Source: an uncultured Prevotellaceae bacterium (GTDB lineage: Bacteria; Bacteroidota; Bacteroidia; Bacteroidales; Bacteroidaceae). Taken from it: DNA of 39,667 bases. This document shows, in pieces, positions 6,212-14,388 of this stretch; position 1 is the stretch's first letter, and every line of letters starts with the position of its first letter. The stretch covers positions 1 through 39,667 of the forward strand of contig CALFJA010000069.1 of NCBI GenBank assembly GCA_937877605.1, read 5' to 3'. The notes below the pieces were generated by a model. That model had not been told where the DNA came from. It searched no databases and saw only the letters and a program-made list of their open reading frames with translations. A program made the position numbers and the translations under genes.

Positions 6212-7663
6212 ATGCACATTGTCGACCTTGTCATCTTCCTGGCCTGCACGCTCGGCGTGGTAATCTACGGCAGTTCGTTCTTCCGCCGCGGCATGTCGGC
6301 CGACGACTTTACCGCTGCCGGCAAGAACCTTCCCGGCTGGGTGGTGGGCATGTCCATCTTTTCCACCTATGTGAGCAGCATCAGCTACCTGGGCTATCCC
6401 GGCAAGGCATACGCCGGAAACTGGAATGCCTATGTCTTTGCGCTGTCCATCCCCATTGCAGCATGGGTGGCCGTGAAGTGGTTCGTGCCTTTCTACCGCC
6501 AGCAGACCAGCGTGTCGGCCTACACATTCCTTGAAAAGCGCTTCGGACGCTGGGCACGCCTCTACGCTTCCACCTGCTACCTGCTGACCGAGGTGGCACG
6601 CATCGGCACCATCATCTTCCTCCTGGCGCTGCCCATGAACATCCTGCTCGGCTGGCACCTCCCCACCGTCATCGTGCTCACCTGCCTGGCCATACTGGTC
6701 TACTCCATGTTGGGCGGCATCAAGGGAGTCATCTGGACCGAGGCCATTCAGGCCATCATCATGATTGGCGGAGCCCTGCTGTGCCTGGCCATCCTGCTCT
6801 TCCGCATGCCCGAAGGACCGCGGCAGGTGTTCGACATCGCCATCGCCGAAGGCAAGTCCTCGCTCGGAGAGTTCAGTTCCAGCCTGTCGACCAGCACTTT
6901 CTGGGTATGCCTCATCTATGGAATCTTCATTAACCTGCAGAACTACGGCATAGACCAGAACTATGTGCAGCGCTACCATACCGCCAAGAGCACCCGTGCG
7001 GCAAAGTTTTCCGTGCTGCTGGGCGGATGGCTCTACATCCCCGTGACAGCCGTTTTCTTCCTGATAGGAACCGCCCTCTACGCGTATAACAAGGTGGAAG
7101 GCGGAATGTGGGCTGCGGAAGGGTTGAAGGCCGACTATGTGTTCCCCTATTTCATCGTGAACGAACTGCCCACCGGCGTCACCGGACTGCTCATCGCCTC
7201 TATCTTCGCGGCTGGAATGAGCACCGTGGCAACGGCCATCACCTCGTCGTCGACCATCGTGCTGACCGACTTCTACCAGACCTTCCGCCCCAAGGCAGGC
7301 AACCGTGAGCGCCTGCTGGTGCTGAAACTGGCCAGCGTCGGCATTGCCATGGCCGGCATCTGCATCTCGCTGGCCATGATAAATGTGGAGAGCATACTCG
7401 ATGCCTGGTGGAAACTCTCGTCCATCTTCAGCGGCGGTATGCTCGGACTGTTCCTCCTCGGCATCGCAGTGCGCAGGGCCGGGAATGTGAATGCCCTCCT
7501 GGGCGTGCTCTGCGGCATCTTTGTCATAGCCTGGATTTCCGTCCACGAATGGCTGCACCTGCCCGACGCGCACCTCTACGAAAGCCTCTCCATCGTGTTC
7601 GGAACCATCGCCATCTTCCTTGTAGGATTCCTCACGGCAATCATCTTTAACAATAAACATTAG
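6212..7663 (+). CDS. Sodium:solute symporter (SSS family)
   Basis: 483 aa with about 13 hydrophobic segments. Family marks are the N-terminal SADDFTAAGKNLPGWVVG and SIFSTYVSSISYLGYPG, then GGIKGVIWTEAIQ, then NYGIDQNYVQRYHTAKS and IFAAGMSTVATAITSSSTI. The last is the Na2-site-like region of the SLC5 fold. Members import a solute with Na+ at the inner membrane; substrates range from sugars and sialic acid to vitamins, and sequence reading does not choose between them. GAGAAGG 5-11 nt before the ATG could serve as a ribosome binding site. The FMN-binding protein and SusCD pair that follow suggest a common solute, which is an inference from order only. Confidence 0.92.
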   Translation: MHIVDLVIFLACTLGVVIYGSSFFRRGMSADDFTAAGKNLPGWVVGMSIFSTYVSSISYLGYPGKAYAGNWNAYVFALSIPIAAWVAVKWFVPFYRQQTSVSAYTFLEKRFGRWARLYASTCYLLTEVARIGTIIFLLALPMNILLGWHLPTVIVLTCLAILVYSMLGGIKGVIWTEAIQAIIMIGGALLCLAILLFRMPEGPRQVFDIAIAEGKSSLGEFSSSLSTSTFWVCLIYGIFINLQNYGIDQNYVQRYHTAKSTRAAKFSVLLGGWLYIPVTAVFFLIGTALYAYNKVEGGMWAAEGLKADYVFPYFIVNELPTGVTGLLIASIFAAGMSTVATAITSSSTIVLTDFYQTFRPKAGNRERLLVLKLASVGIAMAGICISLAMINVESILDAWWKLSSIFSGGMLGLFLLGIAVRRAGNVNALLGVLCGIFVIAWISVHEWLHLPDAHLYESLSIVFGTIAIFLVGFLTAIIFNNKH

Positions 7664-7693
7664 GCAATAACCAATAAAAATTAACCAATAACA
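7657..7693. repeat. Degenerate short repeat run before the FMN-binding gene
   Basis: Reads as variants of CAATAACCAAT and AATTAACCAATAACA up to the ATG at 7694. It shares AACATTAGGCAATA with the run at 6135-6211 and begins inside the last codons of the symporter gene. Confidence 0.65.
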
Positions 7694-8107
7694 ATGAAAC
7701 ATTTGGCAAGAACAATGCGGAAATCTTTTTATATGCTGGGTGCCCTCCTCACAATGGCACTGCTCATGAGTGCCATCCAGGCCTCGGAAACACTGACAAA
7801 GGAGAACGGCACCACCATCGTCAACACCAAGACCATCGGCAAGAAAGTCCGCGGATTCAAGGGACTCACCCCCCTGCGCATCCACATCAAGGCCGACAAA
7901 ATAGTGAAAGTGGAGGCACTGCCCAACCAAGAAACCCCACAGTACTTCGAACAGGCACGCACCCTTCTGAAGAAATATGAGGGGCAACCTGTGAAGAAAG
8001 CCCTGAAAATGAAGGTGGACGCAGTCACCGGAGCCACCTATTCGTCCGAGGCACTCAAGGAAAATGTGCGGGTAGGACTGCAATATTATAAGGAACATGC
8101 TAAGTGA
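7694..8107 (+). CDS. Secreted FMN-binding domain protein
   Basis: 137 aa. An N-terminal hydrophobic segment (residues 11-30, FYMLGALLTMALLMSAI) indicates export or a membrane anchor. The rest is a single FMN-binding domain as in NqrC/RnfG: KGLTPLRIHIKADKIVKVEA, LKKYEGQPVKKAL, and DAVTGATYSS at 109-118. D-x-x-(S/T)-G-A-T is the motif in which ApbE links FMN to the Thr, here Thr115. A periplasmic redox role with covalent FMN is therefore likely. No apbE or other redox subunit is in the window. It lies 30 bp after the symporter gene and its TGA overlaps a possible 27-codon ORF by 4 bp. Confidence 0.88.
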   Translation: MKHLARTMRKSFYMLGALLTMALLMSAIQASETLTKENGTTIVNTKTIGKKVRGFKGLTPLRIHIKADKIVKVEALPNQETPQYFEQARTLLKKYEGQPVKKALKMKVDAVTGATYSSEALKENVRVGLQYYKEHAK

Positions 8108-8187
8108 AAGACAATACCATCTGGAAATTCTTGCTCTTCCTGATGCGTGAACTGATGAAAACAAAATCTATTACTGCCATATCATGA
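8104..8187 (+). CDS. Possible 27-aa small ORF bridging two genes
   Basis: GTG at 8104 overlaps the TGA of the FMN-binding gene (GTGA), and the TGA at 8185-8187 overlaps the ATG of the SusC-like gene (ATGA). The peptide begins VKDNTIWKFLLFLMRELMKT and ends KSITAIS. Double 4-bp overlaps are a usual sign of coupled translation, and the centre of the peptide is hydrophobic. I recognise no family. It could be chance: the frame is short and starts with GTG. Confidence 0.35.
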   Translation: MKDNTIWKFLLFLMRELMKTKSITAIS

Positions 8188-10919
8188 ACAAACACTCCCA
8201 TCTCTTGCTTTGCACCCTGCTGCTCTGCAGCGTCGCCATCTCGGCGCAAAGCAACTACGGCCTGGCTCTGAACCAAAAGCAGGACAGCCTCGTGCGGTCG
8301 TCGGTGATGCTGCCTCAGGGCGGTTCTTCCGACAAGATTACCGAAGAGCGCATGAACAAAGGTCTTGTCACCAATCCGTTGGCGGCACTGAGCGGGCAGG
8401 CTGCCGGTGTGAATGTGTCGTCGAGTGGAGCCGACCGAATGGCCATGCTCAACAGTGTCCGGGTTCGCGGTACCACATCCGTGGCCGGAGGCAACGACCC
8501 ACTGGTTATTATCGACGGCGTATCGAGCGACCTCGCCACCCTGTCAACCATCTATCCGGCCGACATCGAGAGCTTCACCATCCTCAAGAACGCCGCTGAA
8601 ACGGCACAGTACGGTTCCCGTGGTGCCAGCGGTGTCATTGAGGTGACCACCAAGAAAGGCCATGGAGGGCGATTCCGTATCAGCTACGACGGCAGCACAG
8701 GCCTGGAGTCGGTCTACAAAACATTGAACATGCTCAATGCAGCAGGCTATGTCAGCACGGCGCAACGGCTGGGACTGCCCTACAACAATGGCGGATACGA
8801 CACCGATTTCCAGCGCGAGATAACCCGGCTCGGATTCGTACAGAACCACCACATTGCCTTCAGCGGAGGTAACGAAGAGTCGAACTATCGTGCCTCCATC
8901 GGATTCATGGACCACAAAACAGTGGTAAAAATCAACCAGTACCAGAATTTCGTGGCTAAACTGGATCTCACGCAGAAAGCCTTCGACAACCTGCTGACCA
9001 TTGACCTGGGCGTGTTTGGCTCGTCGCAGAACAACAACTATATCTTCGACGAATGGAAACTGTTTTATTCCGCAGCCGCCATGAATCCGACGCTGCCCTA
9101 TCTTCCCACTGCGCCGGGAACCTGGAGCAAGAATGCCAACGCCTCGCAGATAAATCCGCCCAATGCCTTGCTCAAAGAGAAGAATGACGAGCAAAACCTA
9201 AACTTCAACACACACATCGGCTTTACATTCGACATCTCGAAGTACTTGCAGTTCAAACTGTTCGGCTCCTACAGCTATTCATCGACCGAGAACGCACAGT
9301 TCTGTCCTACATGGGTTTGGGCACAGGGTCAAGCCTACCGCGGAGAACACAAGGCCATTGGCTATCTTGGCAACGCAATGCTCAACTATCGGCGGACATG
9401 GGGCATACACCAACTCAACGCCACCCTGCTGGCCGAATACCAAAAGCAGAAGAACACCGGATTCTGGACACTGGTGAAGGGATTCACCAACAATGATTTC
9501 GGCTACGACAACCTTGGCGCCGGATCCATCCGTCCCTACGGAGGAACGGGCAGTAACTTCGAAGACCCGGCACTCGCGTCGTTCATGGGAAGCGTAACCT
9601 ACCAACTGCTCGACCGATACTCCTTCACAATAACTACCCGTGCCGACGGCAGTTCCATGATTGCCAAGAGCAACCGATGGGGATTCTTCCCCTCTGTCTC
9701 GGCCGAATGGGATGTTTCCAAGGAAAAATGGTTCCCCAGAGGAACATCGTCGCTGCTCCAGCCAACTGCCATGAAAATCCGTACAGGCTTTGGAATCTCG
9801 GGAAATCTGGGCGGAATCAGCCCCTACAACTCCCTGCAACGATTCCTGCCGGTGGGCATCGTCTCCGTAGACAACACACCAACGGTGACTCTCAGTACAC
9901 TGAGAAATCAGAACAAAGACCTGAAATGGGAATCGCGTAGCAGTTTCAACATAGGTACCGACATTGCATTCCTACATAACCGCGTGGTGTTGACGGCAGA
10001 ATACTACACATCCAAGACACGAGACATGCTCTATCTCTACGATGTCCCCGTGCCACCCTACGCCTACAACAAGATGCTTGCAAACCTCGGAAGCATGAGC
10101 AACAGTGGTTTTGAACTCGGACTCGGACTCACACCGCTGCAGAAAAAGGACACGGAACTCAACATCAATGTCAACCTGGCATGGCAGAAGAACAAACTCA
10201 TCTCCCTCTCAGGCTATCACAACGGTACATACCTCACGGCAGACAACATTACCAGCATAGGATCGCTCAACGGAGCAGGCTTCCACGGGGGAGACAACAA
10301 CATCGTCTATCAAATTGTCGGGCAGCCACTCGGTGTCTTTTACCTCCCTCACTGCACCGGACTCGTACAGGACAGCGACGGATCTTACAGATACGAGATA
10401 GCCGATTTGGATGGAAACGGCATCATAAACATTGAAGACGGCGGCGACAGATACATCGCCGGACAAGCCACTCCAAAGGTAACGCTTGGCTCCAACATTT
10501 CGTTCCGCTACAAACAGTTCGACATCAGCCTGCAGATGAACGGTGCCTTCGGTCACAAAATCTACAACGGATCCTCCCTTACCTATATGAATATGGGCAG
10601 TTTCCCCGACTATAATGTCATGGAAAAGGCTCCTGCACGGAACATCAAGGACCAAACCGCCACCGACTACTGGCTGGAGAGCGGCAACTACCTAAACTTC
10701 GACTATCTCACCATCGGCTGGAATGTGCCGCTGCGCTCACGATTCGTCAGCAGCCTGCGACTCTCATGCTCCGTGAATAACCTTGCAACAATAACTGGCT
10801 ACAGTGGGCTCACACCCATGATAAACAGCTATGTTGTCAGCAACACGCTCGGCATTGACGACAAACTGACCTATCCCTGCTATCGTTCCTACTCCCTTGG
10901 TGTGAGCATCAGTTTCTAA
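8184..10919 (+). CDS. SusC/RagA-family TonB-dependent outer-membrane transporter
   Basis: 911 aa. Signal peptide residues 1-21 (HLLLCTLLLCSVAISAQ). The plug domain is clear: NPLAALSGQAAGVNV, then VRVRGTTSVAGGNDPLVIID, then SFTILKNAAETAQYGSRGAS and GVIEVTTKKG. A long beta-barrel follows and ends in GVSISF with the usual terminal Phe. The protein imports a large ligand across the outer membrane together with the SusD partner encoded 13 bp downstream. Odd points: the N-terminal carboxypeptidase-regulatory-like domain common in SusC proteins is absent, the length is at the short end of the family, and no DEVVVVGYG-type TonB box is visible between the signal peptide and plug. Substrate unknown, since no carbohydrate enzymes are nearby. 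Confidence 0.93.
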   Translation: MNKHSHLLLCTLLLCSVAISAQSNYGLALNQKQDSLVRSSVMLPQGGSSDKITEERMNKGLVTNPLAALSGQAAGVNVSSSGADRMAMLNSVRVRGTTSVAGGNDPLVIIDGVSSDLATLSTIYPADIESFTILKNAAETAQYGSRGASGVIEVTTKKGHGGRFRISYDGSTGLESVYKTLNMLNAAGYVSTAQRLGLPYNNGGYDTDFQREITRLGFVQNHHIAFSGGNEESNYRASIGFMDHKTVVKINQYQNFVAKLDLTQKAFDNLLTIDLGVFGSSQNNNYIFDEWKLFYSAAAMNPTLPYLPTAPGTWSKNANASQINPPNALLKEKNDEQNLNFNTHIGFTFDISKYLQFKLFGSYSYSSTENAQFCPTWVWAQGQAYRGEHKAIGYLGNAMLNYRRTWGIHQLNATLLAEYQKQKNTGFWTLVKGFTNNDFGYDNLGAGSIRPYGGTGSNFEDPALASFMGSVTYQLLDRYSFTITTRADGSSMIAKSNRWGFFPSVSAEWDVSKEKWFPRGTSSLLQPTAMKIRTGFGISGNLGGISPYNSLQRFLPVGIVSVDNTPTVTLSTLRNQNKDLKWESRSSFNIGTDIAFLHNRVVLTAEYYTSKTRDMLYLYDVPVPPYAYNKMLANLGSMSNSGFELGLGLTPLQKKDTELNINVNLAWQKNKLISLSGYHNGTYLTADNITSIGSLNGAGFHGGDNNIVYQIVGQPLGVFYLPHCTGLVQDSDGSYRYEIADLDGNGIINIEDGGDRYIAGQATPKVTLGSNISFRYKQFDISLQMNGAFGHKIYNGSSLTYMNMGSFPDYNVMEKAPARNIKDQTATDYWLESGNYLNFDYLTIGWNVPLRSRFVSSLRLSCSVNNLATITGYSGLTPMINSYVVSNTLGIDDKLTYPCYRSYSLGVSISF

Positions 10920-10932
10920 ACAAACCCATCCT

Positions 10933-12558
10933 ATGAAAAAAATATCCCCTCTTCTTACCCTTCTCCCTTGCCTCTTCACGCTCATCCTCCTCTCATCCTG
11001 CCTCGGTGAGGACTCGAAGGGACAACTTACGGAGGAACAGACCTTCACATCTGCACAGAGTATCTATGTAAACGCCGTCTCTTCGCTATACAGCTACATT
11101 GGTGGAACCAGCGACTCCGAGGGCTTGCAAGGAACTTATCGCGGAGTGTACGACTTCAATACCTTTACGACTGACGAGGCCATGATACCCACCAGAGGCG
11201 GTGACTGGTACGACGGAGGCTTCTGGCAGAACCTTTATCTGCACACATGGACACCCAGCGACGCTTCGCTCAACAACACTTGGAATTATCTCTTCAAGGT
11301 GGTCATGCTCTCTAATCAGTCACTCGACATCATCAGGAATTATTCCGACCTGCTTACAGCCTCCCAACAATACACCTTCTCCTGCGAGGTACGTGCCGTC
11401 CGGGCACTGTTCTATTTCTACCTGCTCGACCTCTTCGGCCGCGTGCCGATAGTCACCGATGCCAATCAACAGGTAGGCAATGTCAAACAGAGCAACCGCA
11501 GTCAGGTGTTTAACTTCGTCGTTAGTGAGTTGCAGGAAGTAACTCCCTACCTCTCTCCTGACCACAGCAACCTCATCGGCAACCATTATGGGCGCATCAC
11601 ACAGCCCGTTGCCTACTTCCTGCTCGCAAAACTTATGCTCAATGCCGAAGTCTACAGCCACGATGACTGGACATCGACTCCCAAACCCGATGGGGCGGAC
11701 CTCATGTTCAATGTCTTTGGCAAGCGGATGAATGCCTGGGAGGCCTGCGTCGCCTATTGTCAGGAACTCGATGTCCTGGGATATGAACTCGAAAACAACT
11801 ATGCCAACAACTTTGCCGTGCAGAACGAAGGCTCAAAAGAAAACATCTTCACCATTCCCATGGACAAGACTCTCTACCCCAACATCTTCAAGAACCTCTT
11901 CCGTTCACGGCATTATCAGCACGGCTCAGCACTCGGATTCGACGCAGAGAACGGCAGCTGCGCCACTGTCTCCACATGCTTGACATTTGGTTACGGTACC
12001 GATGATGTGGACACACGCTGGCATTCCAACTTCTATGCCGACAAAATCTATGTCGACGGACAGCCGGTCATGCTCGAAGACGGTACGCAACTCGAGTATC
12101 AGCCACTCGATGCGCAGTTAGTCCTCACCGGAACACCCCATGAGAAGACCGCTGGTGCCCGCATGAGCAAGTACGAGATCGACCGAAAGGCATACAGTGA
12201 CGGCCTCCTACAGAACAACGACATTGTGCTATTCCGATACGCCGATGTCCTCCTCATGCAGGCAGAGGCAGAAATACGGAACGGCAACAGCGGACAGAAC
12301 GAGCTCGACCAAATCAGACAAAGAGCACACATGTCCCCCATCAACGCAACGCTCGATAACATCCTGGACGAACGCTTGCGCGAACTTGTGTGGGAAGGAT
12401 GGCGCCGAAACGACCTCATTCGTTTCCAAATGTTCCACAAAGCCTACGAACAGCGACCGCAACTCCCAGGTGAGCAGAACGCCTATACCTCTGTGTTCCC
12501 CATTCCCACCGGTGCGATGTCACTGAACAAGAACCTCACACAAAATCCCGGCTACTGA
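10933..12558 (+). CDS. SusD/RagB-family outer-membrane lipoprotein
   Basis: 541 aa. The lipobox LSSC places the lipidated Cys at residue 23. Family features are WNYLFKVVMLSNQSLDIIRN, then RAVRALFYFYLLDLFGRVPI (the TPR-like helix pair of SusD), then ADVLLMQAEAEIRNG, and LDERLRELVWEGWRRNDLIR near the C-terminus. The C-terminus ends in NKNLTQNPGY, the common NP-type SusD ending. The protein caps the SusC barrel and binds ligand at the cell surface. It is the last gene of the plus-strand unit and is followed by a strong terminator at 12565-12598. Confidence 0.95.
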   Translation: MKKISPLLTLLPCLFTLILLSSCLGEDSKGQLTEEQTFTSAQSIYVNAVSSLYSYIGGTSDSEGLQGTYRGVYDFNTFTTDEAMIPTRGGDWYDGGFWQNLYLHTWTPSDASLNNTWNYLFKVVMLSNQSLDIIRNYSDLLTASQQYTFSCEVRAVRALFYFYLLDLFGRVPIVTDANQQVGNVKQSNRSQVFNFVVSELQEVTPYLSPDHSNLIGNHYGRITQPVAYFLLAKLMLNAEVYSHDDWTSTPKPDGADLMFNVFGKRMNAWEACVAYCQELDVLGYELENNYANNFAVQNEGSKENIFTIPMDKTLYPNIFKNLFRSRHYQHGSALGFDAENGSCATVSTCLTFGYGTDDVDTRWHSNFYADKIYVDGQPVMLEDGTQLEYQPLDAQLVLTGTPHEKTAGARMSKYEIDRKAYSDGLLQNNDIVLFRYADVLLMQAEAEIRNGNSGQNELDQIRQRAHMSPINATLDNILDERLRELVWEGWRRNDLIRFQMFHKAYEQRPQLPGEQNAYTSVFPIPTGAMSLNKNLTQNPGY

Positions 12559-12564
12559 AAATAG

Positions 12565-12598
12565 AAAAGCCGCTCACATTTACTTGTGAGCGGCTTTT
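12565..12598. terminator. Terminator after susD-like gene (bidirectional)
   Basis: A 14-bp perfect stem, AAAAGCCGCTCACA paired with TGTGAGCGGCTTTT, around a 6-nt loop. The T-run works for the SusD-like gene on the plus strand, and the A-run gives a T-run for the convergent SemiSWEET gene. Confidence 0.9.
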
Positions 12599-12622
12599 CC
12601 TTATTGTCAGTCTTGTGCGGTT

Positions 12623-12919
12623 TTATTTCTTGAAATGATCGTTATACATCTTGATGCCAAAGATGATAAGCGCACAGGCGGTCGTCACCAGATTGGTGGT
12701 CACAAGTGCCCAGGCACCATCCCAGCCTTTTGACAATCCAATGAGAATGCCTTGGCAGACAAAGCAGAAACTGCCCAGTCCCATCATGAGGAAACCCGGG
12801 AGTGAGATGCCGTCTGTGTTGCGGGTGCGGATAGTTTGAATGGCTTGAGGAAGATAGCCGAGGATGAGTCCGATGGCGGCTAAGGTGCCGAAAATCGGGA
12901 TAAGTGTTGTTGATGTCAT
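12623..12919 (-). CDS. SemiSWEET / PQ-loop small transporter
   Basis: 98 aa with three transmembrane segments. The PQ-loop motif is plain: GLILGYLPQAIQTIRTRNTD followed by GISLPGFLMMGLGSFCFVCQ. The third segment is WALVTTNLVTTACALIIFGI. Length and layout match bacterial SemiSWEETs, three-helix units that dimerise to pass small sugars through the inner membrane. It is convergent with the SusD-like gene, 24 bp from their shared terminator. Upstream (12920-12953) I see only a weak TACTTTAT box, so it may be read from the same unit as the peptidase gene behind it. Substrate is inferred only from family. Confidence 0.85.
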   Translation of the reverse strand: MTSTTLIPIFGTLAAIGLILGYLPQAIQTIRTRNTDGISLPGFLMMGLGSFCFVCQGILIGLSKGWDGAWALVTTNLVTTACALIIFGIKMYNDHFKK

Positions 12920-12953
12920 AATAATAAAGTATTTATAAGGTTAATAATAGGCA

Positions 12954-14354
12954 TTATCGATCTTCCTGAAAGAGGGGATCGTCAGGCAGGAGAATGGTCG
13001 GTGTCTGTTCGTACTGTGCCAGCATCTCTGCCGATACATACTGTTTGTCGACAACCAGGCGGAACATATAGGCCTCAAACCAGCGGTTGGTCATGATGAG
13101 GCAGCCCTGTTGCCCGTGCGAGGCACCCCAGGAGTTCTCCACCTTCCACTTCAGCGGTTTCCCGTCCTTGTCGAGGTCGACAGCCGTAAGGGTCATGGCG
13201 TGTGTCGAGCCACTGTCGAAAGTTGCTATGCGCTGCGCCTTGTCCATGGGAAAGTCGGTGCCGAAGAGTGAACCATAGTCGTAATTCTCCAGGTCGGCAT
13301 AGCCGCGCTTGCGGTCTAACTGCTTGCCCACATCGTAGCTGCTGTACATCTTCCGACCATCTTTAAGGCTGGCAATGGCCAGTTGTTCGATGTCGGCCAT
13401 CGGCAGGTTCAGGTATTTCCAGTTAGTGCCGTCGTAGGTGTGACGGTCGTATTCCACCTCATAGGTCTTGTAGTAGGGATGGCGCGGGTCGTTCATCACC
13501 ATGATGAAAGTGCCGTTGAGCGGTTCGCCCACACATTCGCGGTAGAATTCCTGTGGTGTGTAAACCTTGGGCTGTCCCATCGCTTTCCCGTCTTTTCCGA
13601 CATGGGCGTACTCGAACGACTTCGTGGGCTCACCCAGTGTCAGTGCCAGCATGTTGTAGATGGTTGCCAGCATTTCCGTTTTGCGTTGCTCGATGGCTTT
13701 CGCCTTGCGTTTGTCGGCAACCATCTGCCGCAGTTCCAGACCATACTGGCGCAGTTTTGATGCCACGAGTTGGCGCAGGCGGGAGGTGTTCTCCGCACTG
13801 AAGGTCTCCGGCTGTATGCTCATGGGTACGAGCCCGTACTTCGCCGTGAGGTCGGCCACGCCGCAGAAGGTGCCGCCGTCGCCGATGGGCGACTTGAAAA
13901 AGAACCGCACCTCCTGTGAATCGATGGGCTTATTGGCAGTGTCGATGACTCCCTGCAGCATCAGGTTGGCCTTCTCCAGTTGGTCGTAGAAGAAGATATA
14001 GGCGTGTGAGAACTCCACGCGCAGGGTATCGTTGTGTTTCTTTGCGAAGTTGCTGCGCAGCACATTCAGCCCGCTGAACATCCAGCAGCGGCCGCTTGAT
14101 TTCTGGTCGTGAATGCTCTGTTTGGGTGTCTCTACGGAAAATTGTGTATTGACGGGGCGTTGGTTCGCCTTGTTCAGCGTGAGGTTGTCTATGGAATTGG
14201 CGGCGACGGCGTTCTGCAGAGCCTTGGCGCAGGCTGTCGAGGGCTGTGCCTTCTCAATTTGCTGGAGCATTTCCAGGCTGATTCCGCCCGGTTTTGTCTG
14301 TGCCGAGGCATTCAGGCTCGCCACAAGTGCAATCAACAGGAAGATTCTTTTCAT
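12954..14354 (-). CDS. Secreted C1-type aminopeptidase (bleomycin hydrolase/PepC-like)
   Basis: 466 aa. Signal peptide residues 1-19 ending NASAQ. The papain-like catalytic set is visible: Gln and Cys in DQKSSGRCWMFSGLNVLRS (Cys90), His in DSGSTHAMTLTAVDLDKDG, and Asn in WKVENSWGASHGQQGCL. YIFFYDQLEKANLML and GGTFCGVADLTAKYGLVP match the bleomycin-hydrolase family. Classical PepC is cytoplasmic, whereas this one carries an export signal, as in many Bacteroidetes homologues, and would trim peptides in the periplasm or outside. It lies upstream of the SemiSWEET gene on the same strand. A 15-bp direct repeat abuts its start codon. Confidence 0.92.
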   Translation of the reverse strand: MKRIFLLIALVASLNASAQTKPGGISLEMLQQIEKAQPSTACAKALQNAVAANSIDNLTLNKANQRPVNTQFSVETPKQSIHDQKSSGRCWMFSGLNVLRSNFAKKHNDTLRVEFSHAYIFFYDQLEKANLMLQGVIDTANKPIDSQEVRFFFKSPIGDGGTFCGVADLTAKYGLVPMSIQPETFSAENTSRLRQLVASKLRQYGLELRQMVADKRKAKAIEQRKTEMLATIYNMLALTLGEPTKSFEYAHVGKDGKAMGQPKVYTPQEFYRECVGEPLNGTFIMVMNDPRHPYYKTYEVEYDRHTYDGTNWKYLNLPMADIEQLAIASLKDGRKMYSSYDVGKQLDRKRGYADLENYDYGSLFGTDFPMDKAQRIATFDSGSTHAMTLTAVDLDKDGKPLKWKVENSWGASHGQQGCLIMTNRWFEAYMFRLVVDKQYVSAEMLAQYEQTPTILLPDDPLFQEDR

Positions 14355-14383
14355 TTACTATTTATGGATTTACTATTTACGGA
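14354..14383. repeat. 15-bp direct repeat before the C1 peptidase gene
   Basis: TTTACTATTTATGGA is followed directly by TTTACTATTTACGGA (one mismatch). It abuts the peptidase ATG at 14354-14352 and fills most of the gap to the next gene. Confidence 0.8.
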
Positions 14384-14388
14384 TTTCT

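Noticed and set aside
6059..8164. 701-codon minus-strand open frame
   Set aside because: Runs antisense through the ddh end, symporter and FMN-binding genes. Composition is His/Gly-rich antisense of GC-rich codons and includes translated intergenic repeats.
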